NCBI GenBank assembly: GCA_019054805.1
Contig: JAHQIY010000004.1
Location: 8,750,501-8,814,500, forward strand
DNA length: 64,000 nucleotides
DNA from: Brachionus manjavacas
Taxonomy: Eukaryota; Rotifera; Eurotatoria; Ploima; Brachionidae
Direction: 5' to 3'
Below the pieces are notes generated by a model. The model was not told the origin of the DNA and did not search any database. It worked only from the letters and a program-made list of their open reading frames with translations. A program made the position numbers and the translations under genes. Below are positions 44,770 through 56,699 of this stretch, one piece after another (positions within the stretch are counted from its first letter, which is position 1; the number at the start of each line of letters is the position of its first letter).

Positions 44770-47580
44770 TCAAGTTTCAGGAAAAAAAGAAGAAATAGTA
44801 AGGTAGCAATTACACAATGGAGTTGGGTAGTCAATATATCTTGATTCGAAACCTTCTTTGTATTCCTTCACCAGTCTTACAACCAATGGAATAGAATGAC
44901 TCAGTCCTGCCCCAACATATCTCTCACTCAATTCAAAAAGCCGATTCGAGACTGTTAGTAATTTTAGTTTATTAAAAGCCTCATGATGTACGATGTTGGA
45001 GGGAGTATCATATTTTAACTTAAGAATAGATCTGACTGCTGTATTCTGAATTGCTTGTAGTTTTTTGATATTATTTTCTGAAAATGAATTCAAGCAAGGA
45101 AAAGAATAGTCTAAAATTGATCCGACTAAAGATTTATATAGATTTCCTAGTGTGTTCTGATTAAGACCCCATTTTTTGTTTGACAATATCTTAATAATAT
45201 TTAGCCTTTTATTGCAGCGCTCTTTAATTTCATCTACCAGTATATTAAAGTTTAATTTAGAATCAAATTTAATACCAAGAAACTTGATTTCTTTTTGTCT
45301 CTCTATTCTGTTTCCATAAATTTTTAAGTTAAGATTATCACTCTCTTTTTTGTACCTAGAAAAGACTAATGAACACGACTTTTCAACCGATATCTTCATT
45401 TTCCACTTAATAAGCCATTGTTCTAATTCGTTGAGGTATTTATTGATCTTATTTTCTAGGTTCCCTTTTTTGTTATAAATGAAGAATGTAACTAGATCAT
45501 CTGCAAAAAGCAGAGAGTATTCATTATTTGTTTTGTTTCTTTTAGGGATGTCATTAATGTATATACTAAATAAAAGAGGACTAATTACTGAGCCTTGAGG
45601 AACACCTGCAGTTATTTGATATTCTTCGCTCAAATGGTCATTCACATTTACCTTAAATGTCCTAGAGTCTAAAAAGGATTTTATCCAGTTAGTCAAGTAA
45701 TGAGGTGGATTTATTTTAATCAATTTAAAAAGTAAACCTTCATGCCAAACCCTATCAAAGGCTTTAGAAATATCAAAAAAAGGCCGCAAACTCTTTTTTC
45801 TATTAAATGATTCCACAATTTTTTGAATTAAGAAGAAAAGATTATCTGCTGTTCGCCGGTGTTTCCTAAATCCAGATTGCTCCTGGATAAGGAGTGAATT
45901 TTGCTCTAAAAAATTGTATAATCTTGAATATACTATGCGTTCCAGTAGCTTTCCTAAACAACTCGTTATACTAATTGGTCTATAATTTAAAGGATCGTGT
46001 AAACTAGAGGCCTTTTTTGAATCATAGTAATGTAAGATGTTTTCCACGCTTTCGGGACTCTACCTTCTCGAAGAGTTAAATTAAAAAGTTCTATGATTTC
46101 TATTAATGAATTTCTAGGTAAGTTTTTTAACATTAAATTATGAATTTGGTCAGGTCCTGATGCCGCTTCATTTTTTAATCTCTTTAAAGCCATAATTAAT
46201 TCATTTAAGCATATTGGATCATTAAAATTAGACTGGTTATAATTCCTAAAGAAAACAGAGTTAGAATTTAGAATTTCGATATCTTTCTCAGTATCAATTA
46301 AATCAGAATTAGGACTAAATATTGACGATAAGAGTTCTCCAAAGCATTTTCCCTTTTCTTCATTAGTTTTGAATTCCCTTTCATTTAAAATCAAATTAGG
46401 AATTAAATTTGATCCTTTTTTTGTTCTAAATTTATTTATTTTTTTCCAAAAAGGTCTACTTGTCAGTGGGTTTTTTCCCATCTTCTCAATAAAATCAAAC
46501 CAATTTTGATTCCAGAATTTTTTAAAGAGGCCTTTAACTCAGTTGTAAGTTGATTAAATTTTTGCTTGAGCTTTTGACAGCGAGTTTTCTGGTAATTTCT
46601 TCTTACTTTCCTACGTTCTTTTATCAAATGAACAATGTTTGGCGGAAGACTCGTTTTGTAGATTTTCTGAGAAAGATATGGAATGCTTTTATGTGAAGCA
46701 GAAATAATTTTTTCTGTTATTTTATCATTTAGTTGATCTATTGTGAGGGAACTTTCTGTGACATTCACTATTTGAGAATTTAAAATCTCGCTGAATAATT
46801 GCCAGTTTGCTTTCTTATAGTTAAGCCTTTTAGCTGCTGATTTATTTTCTAATTGATAGCCCATAGAAATCGATGCTTCGATTGGGAAATGGTCACTAGT
46901 CATGTCTTGACTATTTAAGACACTAAAGTCGGTAATTTTGTCAATCAATGAAGATGAAACTAAAAAAGGTCAAGAATTTCAAAGTAATTCTTATTAAAAA
47001 TATTGAAAGTAGGATGCTTATCATTGATTACTGAAAAGTCTAGCTCGTTGATTATTCTTTCTAATATTATCCCGTTTTCATTTTCCCCTACGCAGCCTAT
47101 TTGCTTTGTTCTAGCGTTTAGATCACCACCTAAAATGTAGTTTCTACATGTTTTATTTACTGTTTTAAAAAACTCAAAGTTCAGAAGCACATTAGGTGGA
47201 TTATAAAGACTAAATACAAACAGTTCATTATTCTTTCCTAAGTTCATTTTTATACAAAGGAGTTCGGAATTGAATTCCTCGTAAGAAAAATCTTGTATAA
47301 ATTCGATTCCTTCTTTAATTAAAATAGCTACTCCTCCTCCGTACTTGTTGCGTGGTTTTGTTAAGAACTGATAATTTTGAAAATCAAGATAAATATTTGC
47401 CTCACTCAAATCTATCTTTAATTCATTGAGCAAAACAATGTCGGGACATTTTTGAGCTAAAAAATTGTCTAAGAGATGAACCCTACTAGGTAAATGAAGA
47501 CAATTCCAGTGTGTAATTACTAACCTTGTTTTATTAAGAGGTTTTGTTCTTAAAGTTGATTTATTTAGCTTCTTGTTCAT
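44770..47580 (-). CDS. LINE ORF2: endonuclease-reverse transcriptase (frame breaks)
   Basis: Four successive frames together cover a normal ORF2. 47580-46960: AP endonuclease with THWNC, LLNELK, GGGVAIL, YNPP and GGDLNAR. 46948-46463: the SDHFPI end of the endonuclease and a linker. 46481-45987 and 46047-44770: reverse transcriptase with LNYRPISI, QSGFRKHR, ISKAFDRVWH, GVPQGSVISPLL and the catalytic FADD, then thumb and C-terminus. Shifts map to A6 at 46962-46967, T6 at 46471-46476 and T6 at 46013-46018. It copies the element's RNA into a nicked target. It is either recently damaged or a product of homopolymer indel errors. Confidence 0.88.
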
Positions 47581-47710
47581 TCTAAATTTTCTTGACTGGC
47601 AGTTTGCTGACCAATTTCGTTAGATGATTGATCTACTTGAATTGAACATTCAGTTGTTGAACTGTTTGATTCAGACTCGAAGGTACTGTCGTTTTGATTT
47701 TCTAATACAA

Positions 47711-48772
47711 CTAATGGTTTCTTTGATTCATTTTCGGTGAGCTCTTTTTCATTTGGATCAAATTCGGGAAATCTCTTGATTTGATTTTTTGTTTGGAAAA
47801 AGCTTCAGTCTCATTCTGATCATTTGAGAGGACATTGACAGGTCTCTGACTTATTGGTAGAAGATCGTTTAAATGGCTTACCAAACTGTCTTCTAACACT
47901 GAAGTTTTGAGGTCTTGAGGACTAATTTCTGACATTACGTCATTGAGATTTGATGGCTGATATCCAGGCGTTTTTGGCATCAGATTTTCATCATTGTCTT
48001 TTAGGTCAGCTTCAATTATTGATTGGGTTTCTTCTTGGTCAATGTAAAGATCATTGTAGTCAATCTTTTTCCTCTCAAGCGACTTTAGCTTTTCAGCAAT
48101 GGAGCATTTTTGTGTTAAGTGTCCTTTCTGATGACACTTTTCGCATAGTTTTTCTTTGACAGGGCATTTCGCTATGTTGTGCCCTTCTTCATCACAAAAA
48201 TAGCATTTCTGCTTTTGTCCAACAATTGACACAAGACACTTTAAACCATACATTATTGTAGGGCCTGACAAGCTTCCAATAATGTTCTCAACTTCTTTTG
48301 GAAATGATATTCTTACTCTTCTGACACCATTTTTCCTCTCGGGTCTATCTTTATATTTTTCTTCGGTAATGTGTTCAATATTGAGTCCATCAATTCGGAC
48401 AGCATTAAAGAAGGTTTCAAGTCTATGATTCTCGAAATCAGAGGGCAAGAAGTGAAATCGAAAAGTACAATACCTTCTGAGATCCGGGACTTTATTTGCA
48501 TCTTCAAGTCTGAAATTGGTTCCATTAATATTGATTTCACGATCGAAGATTTGGGTAACATTAAAAGCAGCATTAAACTCGATTATCCATACTTTGTTTG
48601 AAGAAAAATTGTAGACAGATGTGATCGCATCATTTTCCACCTGGTTTAGTACGATATCCAGTGAACCAAATAAGACCTTATGGCTAATCGGTTTGTCTAA
48701 CCTCTTCAGATTTAGCTTGACCGAATTTTTAAATATCCACCGTCGGTTTTGGTTTGTTTTGTTGAGCGACAT
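47711..48772 (-). CDS. LINE ORF1 Gag-like protein with two zinc knuckles
   Basis: An uninterrupted frame of 353 residues from ATG 48772. The N-terminal two-thirds resembles the RNA-binding part of Jockey/I ORF1 proteins. Two CCHC knuckles follow (CYFCDEEGHNIAKC and CEKCHQKGHLTQKC), then an acidic, Ser-rich tail. It would coat element RNA in a ribonucleoprotein. ORF2 starts about 130 nt downstream. Confidence 0.85.
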   Translation of the reverse strand: MSLNKTNQNRRWIFKNSVKLNLKRLDKPISHKVLFGSLDIVLNQVENDAITSVYNFSSNKVWIIEFNAAFNVTQIFDREININGTNFRLEDANKVPDLRRYCTFRFHFLPSDFENHRLETFFNAVRIDGLNIEHITEEKYKDRPERKNGVRRVRISFPKEVENIIGSLSGPTIMYGLKCLVSIVGQKQKCYFCDEEGHNIAKCPVKEKLCEKCHQKGHLTQKCSIAEKLKSLERKKIDYNDLYIDQEETQSIIEADLKDNDENLMPKTPGYQPSNLNDVMSEISPQDLKTSVLEDSLVSHLNDLLPISQRPVNVLSNDQNETEAFSKQKIKSRDFPNLIQMKKSSPKMNQRNH

Positions 48773-49278
48773 TGCCAACACACAACTTTCAACGGTTTTT
48801 TAACACGTGATGACGCTATTAATTAAATTTGATTTTTCAAACGTGCTAAGCCAAACGACAATTTTGAAATATTCTTATCATTATCATTATACATTTTCGG
48901 ATTAATTGTTTCTTAAATCTAAAATTATGTCTCCTTGTTCTATAATATATAATGACTTGATAATTGAGGAAATGGATTATGACACTAAAAAATTAGACGA
49001 CTTGTGCAAAATTCAAAAATAATCATTTTAAAGCCAAATTTTGATAAGCTACAAATTATTTACATTTATGTCAGAAATCGAAAATGATTTAAAAAGCTTT
49101 CACTGTTTAATTTGTATTGGAATTAATGGGCGATTTATTATTTTTTCACTAATGTTACTGATTAAAAAATTTCTGAATTTTAGTTTTTATTGTTTATGAT
49201 AAAGTTAATAATAAGAATAAAATTTTAAATGCTACAAATTTGATAATTTTTTCTAATTCAATAATTATAATAATAAAA

Positions 49279-49333
49279 AGCTAGAGCAGGAGACTTGCAG
49301 AGCGAGACTATATGTAATTTCGTTATGGTAGCT
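49279..49333 (+). repeat. Three-stem dispersed element, copy C
   Basis: Outer stem agcta/tagct. Second stem gcagg/cttgc (49286-49290 with 49294-49298, one G-T). Third stem agcga/tcgtt (49301-49305 with 49320-49324, one G-T). Sequence differs from copy A in the stems, but pairing is kept by paired or wobble changes. Confidence 0.5.
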
Positions 49334-50174
49334 TTTTTTTTACGAAAAAAAGATAAGAAATTTATCTTAAAAAAGTAATAGATTTTTTTTTAAATAAAAA
49401 TTGATCGATATTTTTGTTTATTCAACTTAAATATTGAGACAAAATTTGATCATAAAATCTGAAGATAGAAGAATAAAAGATTTATAAAGATAATTTTCAT
49501 GAGTTAACTTTATTTTTTTTATTAAAAATTAAAAAATCAAATTAGTGAATTTAATTGAAATCGTGATTTTTTGGAAATTATATTTTATTTTTAAATTTAA
49601 AACAATAAAAATGCTTGGAATAATTAAAAAAGAGAAATTGTTAAAAAATGAGCTTGAAAATTTTGATAAAAAAAAATAATTTTTTTGCATGTTTTTTTGG
49701 TGCAATTAATTCTTTCAATCCTTTAGAGAATGCCTTTTAGTCGTTCCTTTATTTTTCCTAAAATTCTTTAATATTAATTTACTAATCATGTTAAAATTGA
49801 AAATTAATCACACAAATAGAAATTATAAATTTTTATAAGATAGCTAATCACTCAATCATTTTCCCAAAAGTATATGTTGAATATCTATGACTTTCTTAAT
49901 TATTACAATTTCATTGAACCCGTTTTTTTTTGAAATTTGACTCTAAAATACCGACTTAGTCTCAGTTGATAGTCAAAAAATAAATCTTTATGTTTTTTTT
50001 GTTATAGATTTTTTAAAAGATTAATCATTCAATTTTTTTGCTCATAAATTTGTTATGTTTTCTTTTGTATTTTTATACTTTTAGATGTTTTACTTGTTTG
50101 TTTAATTAATTTAATTTAAGTTTTTTATATTAGAATTATCGATTCTTCTTTTAATACTCACTTTTATTAGGCAT

Positions 50175-50395
50175 AGGGAATTTCGGAACTAAGAACAAAA
50201 ACCAAAATTTAAAATGAAATAACTTTTTTATCATGAGTTTAAAAATTATTTTGCAAAATGTATCATCTGATACAAACTTTATACAACCTAAATTAAGTCT
50301 GCAATAATTCTGCATTTTAAATTTTAATTTTTAGTCTCAAAGTAAAAAAGTTATTTCAGTTTAAATTCTTTTTTTGTTTTTGTCAACGTCTTTAT
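50175..50395. mobile_element. Small foldback element
   Basis: Arms of about 60-80 bp on both sides of about 50285 are complementary; shared blocks are gaaataactttttta, tgag, taaaaatta and aaaatg. No coding capacity. Probably a MITE-like element; ends not defined. Confidence 0.5.
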
Positions 50396-53155
50396 ATTTT
50401 TTATTTTAGAGATCTATTTGGATAAATATTTATATAAATTATTTCTTAAAAAAAAATTATTTCGCTTTAAATATTGGTTCTTTTGAAATTTTTTTATCAT
50501 TTTTTTTTTAAATAAAACATAGCTAAATTCTTCATATAATTATTTATAATTAGTTTAAAAACTCGAAAATTCTTTTAAAATGAATTCAAAAATAGAAAAA
50601 TATCAATGAAGTTATATATATTTAATATTTTTTGACTTTTTTGAATCTATATTTTGTTTAGAAAAGCAAAAATTTTTTATCGTTAAATATTCAAAATTGA
50701 AACAATCAAATAAGAAAATTTAATTTCAAATAATTTCAGCTTGCATTCAAATTTAAATTTGATAAAATTTTTTCCAAGTGTGATATTTTTCTTTTGAAAA
50801 ATATGCTATTTATTTCAAACAGAGTTGTTCAAAAGTCACAAATTCAATGTAAAGTCAAATTATTAGGGCTTGATTTTTTTCTATTTTTTTAAAACCATTT
50901 TAATTTCAAAATAAAATTTTGAAATCAAGTTATTGACTTTACCTTGAAAAGATTTTAAAGTTATATCTTTTATGCACAATTATGAATTTAAAACCTTTAT
51001 TTGTCTGATGTTTTTCACTTAAGCAACTTTACCTATTGATTTAAAAAAATCAAAATTTTTTATTCTGTTGAATTGAACCTTCTTTTTGATGAATCAGAAA
51101 GGATTTAATAAATAATATTAAAAGCACTTCAAAATTTACTTATTAACTAATTTAGAGATTAAATTTCGGATTTTTTATTTCCAAAATATAGTAATAATCC
51201 GGCACGAAATGTCTCTCAAATTTAAAATGCAAATTTGACTAGTTTGATACGATAATTTTATCAGAATTACAATCGATGTTCTTTATTTTTTATTGCATGT
51301 CAAATTATTTCTTTTTTAAGGCACTTAAAGTCTAAAACTTAATTATAAATTAGCTGGTTAAAGTCTCGCATTGTGAATGCTGAATTTTGTGATTTAAGAT
51401 AAACATCAAAACATGCTCAAGTTGGCTTTTTTTGTGATACACATACTGATTTAGAAAATAATTAAGAGATTATAAGATGTTTTTTTGTGAAGTACAAATC
51501 CAAAAATTTCAAACTGATTGATTTTAATACTTTATTCAAATTTTTTTAAAAAAATCATAAATTAACTTCTCAAGTCAATTAAAAAAGTGTAAACTGAGAA
51601 CCATATGAACTGAGATTTAGATTGAAATGAATGTTAAAGTGGACTTTTTTGAAATCTAAAATCATTTAAAATTAAATTGAAATAATAAATTTATAACTTC
51701 TATTCAAAAACATAATCTTTATTTATAAATTTTTTCGGTAAAAGTATTTTTTAAATAAAAAACGCAAAATTTTTTCAAAAGTTATTTGGAGAACAAAAGC
51801 GAAAATGCTTACTTAACCTAGCATTAAAAATTGAAAATTAAAACCAAATTAGAAGCAAAAAATTCAAGTTTTTGGGTTTTGGTGCGGCGTTTAAAATTAG
51901 GAAAAAAGCAAAAAAATTAAATAAAATAATTAGAAATTTTTTTTTTTAATTAAAAAAATCGATTCTAAATTGTAATTCAGGGTCAAAATTTTGAAATAAG
52001 TGCTCGATTAAAAAATAATTTTATTTGAAAATGATTAGAAATAGTTTAAAAAAAATACTAAAGAAGGTGTACTTTTGTGAAGTTTAGTACAAAAGAATAG
52101 AACAAAATATTAAAAAATTGTAAAATTTTTTTCTAATACATTAAAATTAGTTCCATGAATGTAACATGATATAAAATTCAAAGTTCATTAACTGTCAAAG
52201 TCTGCTAATGATGTGCAAAATACAAAATACACTACGCTTGAATATATTGAAATCTAATTTCTACTAAATTTGGAGAGGTTATAAGACCTTGATAGTTGCA
52301 CCATTCACGGAAATAATTTTTAATTTTTAGAAAAAAAGTTTTAAATTTTTTGCATTTTTTTTTTGTTCTTAATTATTTTGCACTGAATTTCACATAACCT
52401 GCTTTATCGGGCTTGAGTCACTCTAAAAAACATATATTTCTTCGAGGAAATAAGTCGAAAACTGCTCTATGTGTTTCATTCGACCTGAGAAAAAGAAGGA
52501 ATCCGATGCTTGACTAGTTTTATATTAAATATTTTATTAGATTAACCTAAATTATTTACAAATAAAATAAAATGAATATAAATCAATTAAATTATATTAT
52601 ATATTATTGAAAATAAATTTTAAATCAATTTAATCTCATTTTGTACTTAAAGTACTTTTTGGTATTTTTTTTCTCTTACCCTGTTCCTTTTTTAACGATA
52701 TCTCACAAAAATCTCTAATCAACAATTGAATTTTTTTACGTAAATTGGAAAATCCAAGTTTATGAATAAGTGTTATTTGATTTTACCTTTTTAATAACTA
52801 AATATTATATATCTTTACTAGTTTCTAAATTAAATAAGCTCAAAAAGTTTTAAAATGATTAAAAATTAAAGAAATAAAAATGTTTTTAAAAATAAAAAAC
52901 ATTATCTACAAGCCTCAAATTAAACATTTTTAACTAGAAGCTTAAGGAATTTATTAATAATATGGTAAAGATGTATTATATCTAGTTAATAAAAAGGTAA
53001 AAACAAATAGCATTTATTCATTAATTAAATACAAATAACACATAAATATACTCCAATTTACCTAAATTTTTTTTTGTTAATTAGAGATTTTTTGAGATCA
53101 TATGTTTTTAATTCTAATTATTTTTTCATTTGCTTTGAACCACTGTTGTTTTAAT

Positions 53156-54566
53156 TATGCCTTGTCTGGGGACAATGATAGGCCAAGATAATCAGACTTT
53201 GTGAACATGGAAAGCAAAATAGATCACATGATTTTTATGTGGAGAGATGATGACTATTAGCCTCATACATGGAACAAAATAAACCTCATTCCAAAACCAG
53301 CCGTCATCATTCAACCAACAAAAAACAATGACATTATTGAAGCACTTAAATTTGCCAAAAAAATCAATCTGCGCCTTTCTGTACATGACACCATTTTGAT
53401 AATAGCAACATATTGGATAGTTCGGTTCACATTGGCATTAGCTCAATGAACTACAAGAGCATTAGTTAGAAGAGAAAACTGGTACTTTAGGTCCGAGTAA
53501 TAATTTTATCCAAATTTACAAGTTTGTTGAAGAAAAATCAAACTAGAGCTTGGTTGTTGTGAATGCGCGGATTCTTGAGTAGGTATTTATGGTTGGACAG
53601 CTGACTGAGGCCATGAACCATTATTTTAACTATTTAGTTTAAGAGTGGATAATCTAGTGAGCATTGATTTAATCTTGGAAAATTATTCATTCATGACCAG
53701 AGAAATCTACACCCATCTCGACAGGGTATGAATGCAGGTGTAAGTGTATACTATACCTACATTTACACCTACACCTATTTATGCCTGCAATACCTAAATA
53801 AACCTAAAATAAATCTACTTAAGCAATTTTAATTTAATTTTTTTCAATGAATCTTAGTTTTGTTTTAATTTAAAATTTAAAAAATTTCTAAAAATAAGCT
53901 AAGTTTTTTATTCAAAACATGATTCTAAAAATTTAAAATTTTATTTCAAAATAGCCCTTTAACTAATAATTCCTCAGATATATTAGTTTTCCCTTTATAT
54001 ATAATTCCTGTCAGACTAAAAATCGAGTAATTATTATGTTTTCCATTTTTAATAAAAAAAAGTACTTCCAATTTTAAGAAAATTTAAAAAAATCAGCTAA
54101 TTTAATTATTTAAATTAGATAAATTAAATTAACACAAAGAATCATTCAAATAACTTTATTTTTTTTTTAATTTGAAATAAATTGCTGGAAAATATAAGTA
54201 TTTTGAATTTTTTTATTAGTAAAAATTAGCATTTAATTTAAGTAAAATAGAAAAAAATAAAACAACTCTTTGAATTTTTAAACAGTGTTAAGATATGAAT
54301 ATTAAATATCATTAAAGTATCTAATTTAGGTTAAAAATATGAGTTTAGAAGATTTTTATTTTAAAATTAAGTATATCATGGTGAAGGTGTAGGTGAAGGT
54401 ATTGTATACACTTACATCTACATCCACATTTTTGGGTGTAGCTCACTCTGTTGATGGCACTATCCGAAAATCAGAAACAAGAAATTTTCCATGTAATTAG
54501 AGGCTCAGGTGGAAACACTCAATGAGCTTATGTCAGTCTGATTATAAAATTACATTCAAGTCCTGG
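53156..54566 (+). pseudogene. FAD-linked (berberine-bridge-type) oxidase pseudogene, split by an insertion
   Basis: Recognisable pieces of a PCMH-type FAD-binding oxidase. First comes KPAVIIQPTKNNDIIEALKF with AKKINLRLSVHDT (53283-53390). Then, in shifted frames: a LDSSVHIGISSMNYKSIS segment, NNFIQIYKFVEE, a YGWT...GHEPL segment corresponding to the YGWTxGGGHG block, and VDNLVSIDLILEN (to about 53690). After a 735-bp insert the gene resumes with DGTIRKSE and VIRGSGGNT (54450-54566). Several stops and indels show that it is dead, and not all breaks lie in homopolymers. Live relatives oxidise sugars or alkaloid-like alcohols using covalently bound FAD. Members in small invertebrates are often suspected of horizontal origin (inference). 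Confidence 0.8.
53707..54441. mobile_element. 735-bp foldback/MITE element inside the oxidase pseudogene
   Basis: Inverted ends begin ctacaccc (53707-53714) and end gggtgtag (54434-54441) and extend inward about 70 bp (tgtaagtgtatac, then alternating acctac/accttc motifs). The interior is A/T-rich and non-coding. No target duplication is obvious. The oxidase homology stops at one end and resumes at the other, so it is an insertion. Confidence 0.65.
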
Positions 54567-54797
54567 TAAAATTTCTTTTTTGGTGAAAATTATGCTCTGA
54601 ATTCAACTACAACTGATTAAGTTTCTGACTGAATTATAAATGCTCCAAATTATGCCTTTAAATATTTCCTTCCAAAATATTATGGACTTCTTAAAGTAGG
54701 AAAGCTTGCAGCTTGAATAGAATATTTGTATTTGATGCATTCTATAGAAATTGCAATCTAATTAATTAATAAAAATTAAAAAGAAATATACTATTCT

Positions 54798-55310
54798 ATG
54801 GGTGTATTCGTATCTAATGACCTCAAATGGAGCAAGCAATGCAGGGCGGCAAAGGCCAAAGGAAATAGGGTTCTTGGAAAATTCAAGAACTCATTTGTAT
54901 TCCTAGATCAGGCTACGCTGAAACTTTTATACACTAGTCTCGTAAAACCACATCTTGAATACGCAGTGAGTATGTGGAGTCCTGCTACAAAGTCCGAGAT
55001 ATTAATTTTGGAAAAGGTGCAAAAAAAGGCAACACAATTAGCCAAATCGCTGAGAAACGTTTCATATGAGGATAGACTAAATACCTTGGGACTTACAAGT
55101 CAAGAAGATCGAAGAACTAGAGGAGACCTCATTCAAATGTACAAAATAATCTATCTCTTTGAAAAAATTTATCTAGTGAATGGTTTAAATTCTGCTAAAA
55201 GTTTGGCACTAAATTTAAGAAGGGAGAATAATATGAGGCTTATGAGAATTGACCAAACGCGGCTCATAAAGATACAGTTTGTCAGATTGTCAGAGCCCTC
55301 CAGGGGCTAA
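54798..55310 (+). pseudogene. CR1/L2-like LINE, C-terminal part of ORF2
   Basis: An open frame of 170 codons matches the thumb and connection region after the RT active site: GVFVSNDLKWSKQC, ARG-like repeats, KLLYTSLVKPHLEYAVSMWSP, LEKVQKKATQL, EDRRTRGDLIQMYKI. The RT core, endonuclease and ORF1 are absent, so it is a typical 5'-truncated copy. Confidence 0.8.
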
Positions 55311-55685
55311 AATTATAAAAGCTTTTTATTTATAATTTTAATTTATTTAAATCAAAGTTAAGATTAAAAGATAATTTTCTTTCGAAAAATCCAAATCTAA
55401 ATTAAATTAAATAAAATACAAAATCCAATTTTTTATTAAGAAAATAAAATTTGAATTGAAAGGTTTGTATGAAAATTCACATTGCCCCTCTAAACGAATA
55501 ATTGAAAGTTTTGTTTTTAAGAAATTTATTAAAATCAGTTGTAAAAATTTTAAAAATTTAACTTTTTTTCTCTTCTTTACATAGATAAATTAATATATCT
55601 GCCATTTATCCATTAATTTTAATAAAACGAATATAATTATTAAAATATCTAAATTACCTCAAAAAAGATAGTACATCATAAGGCT

Positions 55686-56665
55686 TTAGATTAGTTCCAC
55701 AACTATCGACTGAGCTGATTTATCATAAGAAGTTTGTCCGTGTTCAGAAAACGCTGGCAAAATGAAAAATATTATTGTTGGAAACAAAACAAAAATTGAA
55801 AAATTTTTCAAACAAGATCTTATCCATGTACTTACATAAAATAATGAGTATTTTATTTTTTTAAAATAAAATTCTAATTTACGATTTTAATGATAATGGA
55901 GTTCCTGGTGAAATTTGAAATTGGTTGTTTGCTAGCTCAGTGACTGTGTTGCACGAAATAACTCTTAAATTCATGATATACTTTCCCAGAGTATAACCTT
56001 TAGAGTAGAGACAAAAAGCCTTTTTTTAATATCAAAATTTAATTTAAAATTTTTAATTATAAAAGACAAGAGTACTTCAAACCCAATAGAGATTGAAACA
56101 TAAATAATTTCTAAAATAAATAAGTCGACTGGAAAACGAATATTTTCCGAGTTTTCTTCACTCAAGATATCTTCGATAAATTCAAAAAAATTGTAAGACT
56201 CTGGGTCGCTAAAAAAATTTTAATTTTTTAGTTATACACAAATATTTTTTTAATTTAAAAATAAACAAAAATTTACATTAAATTTGTGTAGTTTAGAATC
56301 AAAATAGCCAAAACTATTTTGGAGATTTGTATGTAAAGAACATCTATGATTTCAGCAATTAATCGCCTGGTTAATGTGGGAATTTTATATGGAATTAAAT
56401 GATGCGGTCTATCCGAAAGTATTCTCACATTAATATTTATTCTAGGCTGTGGTGCAGTATTCTGTGTTAGCGGAGTTTGATTCTGCTGAATTGGCACAAA
56501 CTTATTTTGCTGATTCAGCAATGAGTTAAGCATGTAAGTGCTGGTCCATAAATAGTAACTTTGATACCATTGTGATATCAGCTCAGCGTCTAATTTTGTC
56601 TTCAATTTACGCTCTTGACTTGGAGTACTTTTTTCAGGGATAGGCTCTAAATTTGTAGTCGTCAT
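55686..56665 (-). CDS. FAM8A1-like RDD membrane protein
   Basis: Three minus-strand exons: 56665-56277, 56208-55883 and 55830-55686, giving about 286 residues if one base is missing from the run at 56021-56027. ATG at 56665 follows an in-frame TTG stretch. Exon 1 carries AELISQWYQSYYLW and PTLTRRLIAEIIDVLYIQ, the Arg/Asp-bearing start of the RDD domain. Exon 2 has a membrane helix, then YTLGKYIMNLRVISCNTV and QISPGTPLSL. Exon 3 has CLKNFSIFVLFPTIIF and TSYDKSAQSIVV. In vertebrates FAM8A1 is a cofactor of the HRD1 ubiquitin ligase complex in ER-associated degradation. Exon 2 is 326 nt where 327 is needed for frame. Confidence 0.8.
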
Positions 56666-56699
56666 TTTTTGTGATGTACCCAAAACTAATTATGGAATA

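Larger units (their letters stand above)
44523..48897 (-). mobile_element. Full-length Jockey/I-like non-LTR retrotransposon with 10-bp target duplication
   Basis: The element spans 44533-48887 on the minus strand. The same 10-mer tatacatttt flanks it at 44523-44532 and 48888-48897. It has a 5' UTR of about 115 bp, ORF1 with CCHC knuckles, ORF2 with AP-like endonuclease and reverse transcriptase, and a 3' UTR ending in the hairpin-prone gagctctagctcggtacag followed by an AAAT-type tail. The clear duplication and little decay indicate a recent insertion. Three frame shifts in ORF2 fall in six-base homopolymers. Confidence 0.85.
48898..53155. other. A/T-rich stretch with two small repeats
   Basis: No gene is supported. 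It contains the three-stem element at 49279-49333 and an inverted-repeat element around 50175-50395, listed separately. A GC-richer patch at about 52437-52520 has no recognisable coding frame. Confidence 0.5.
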
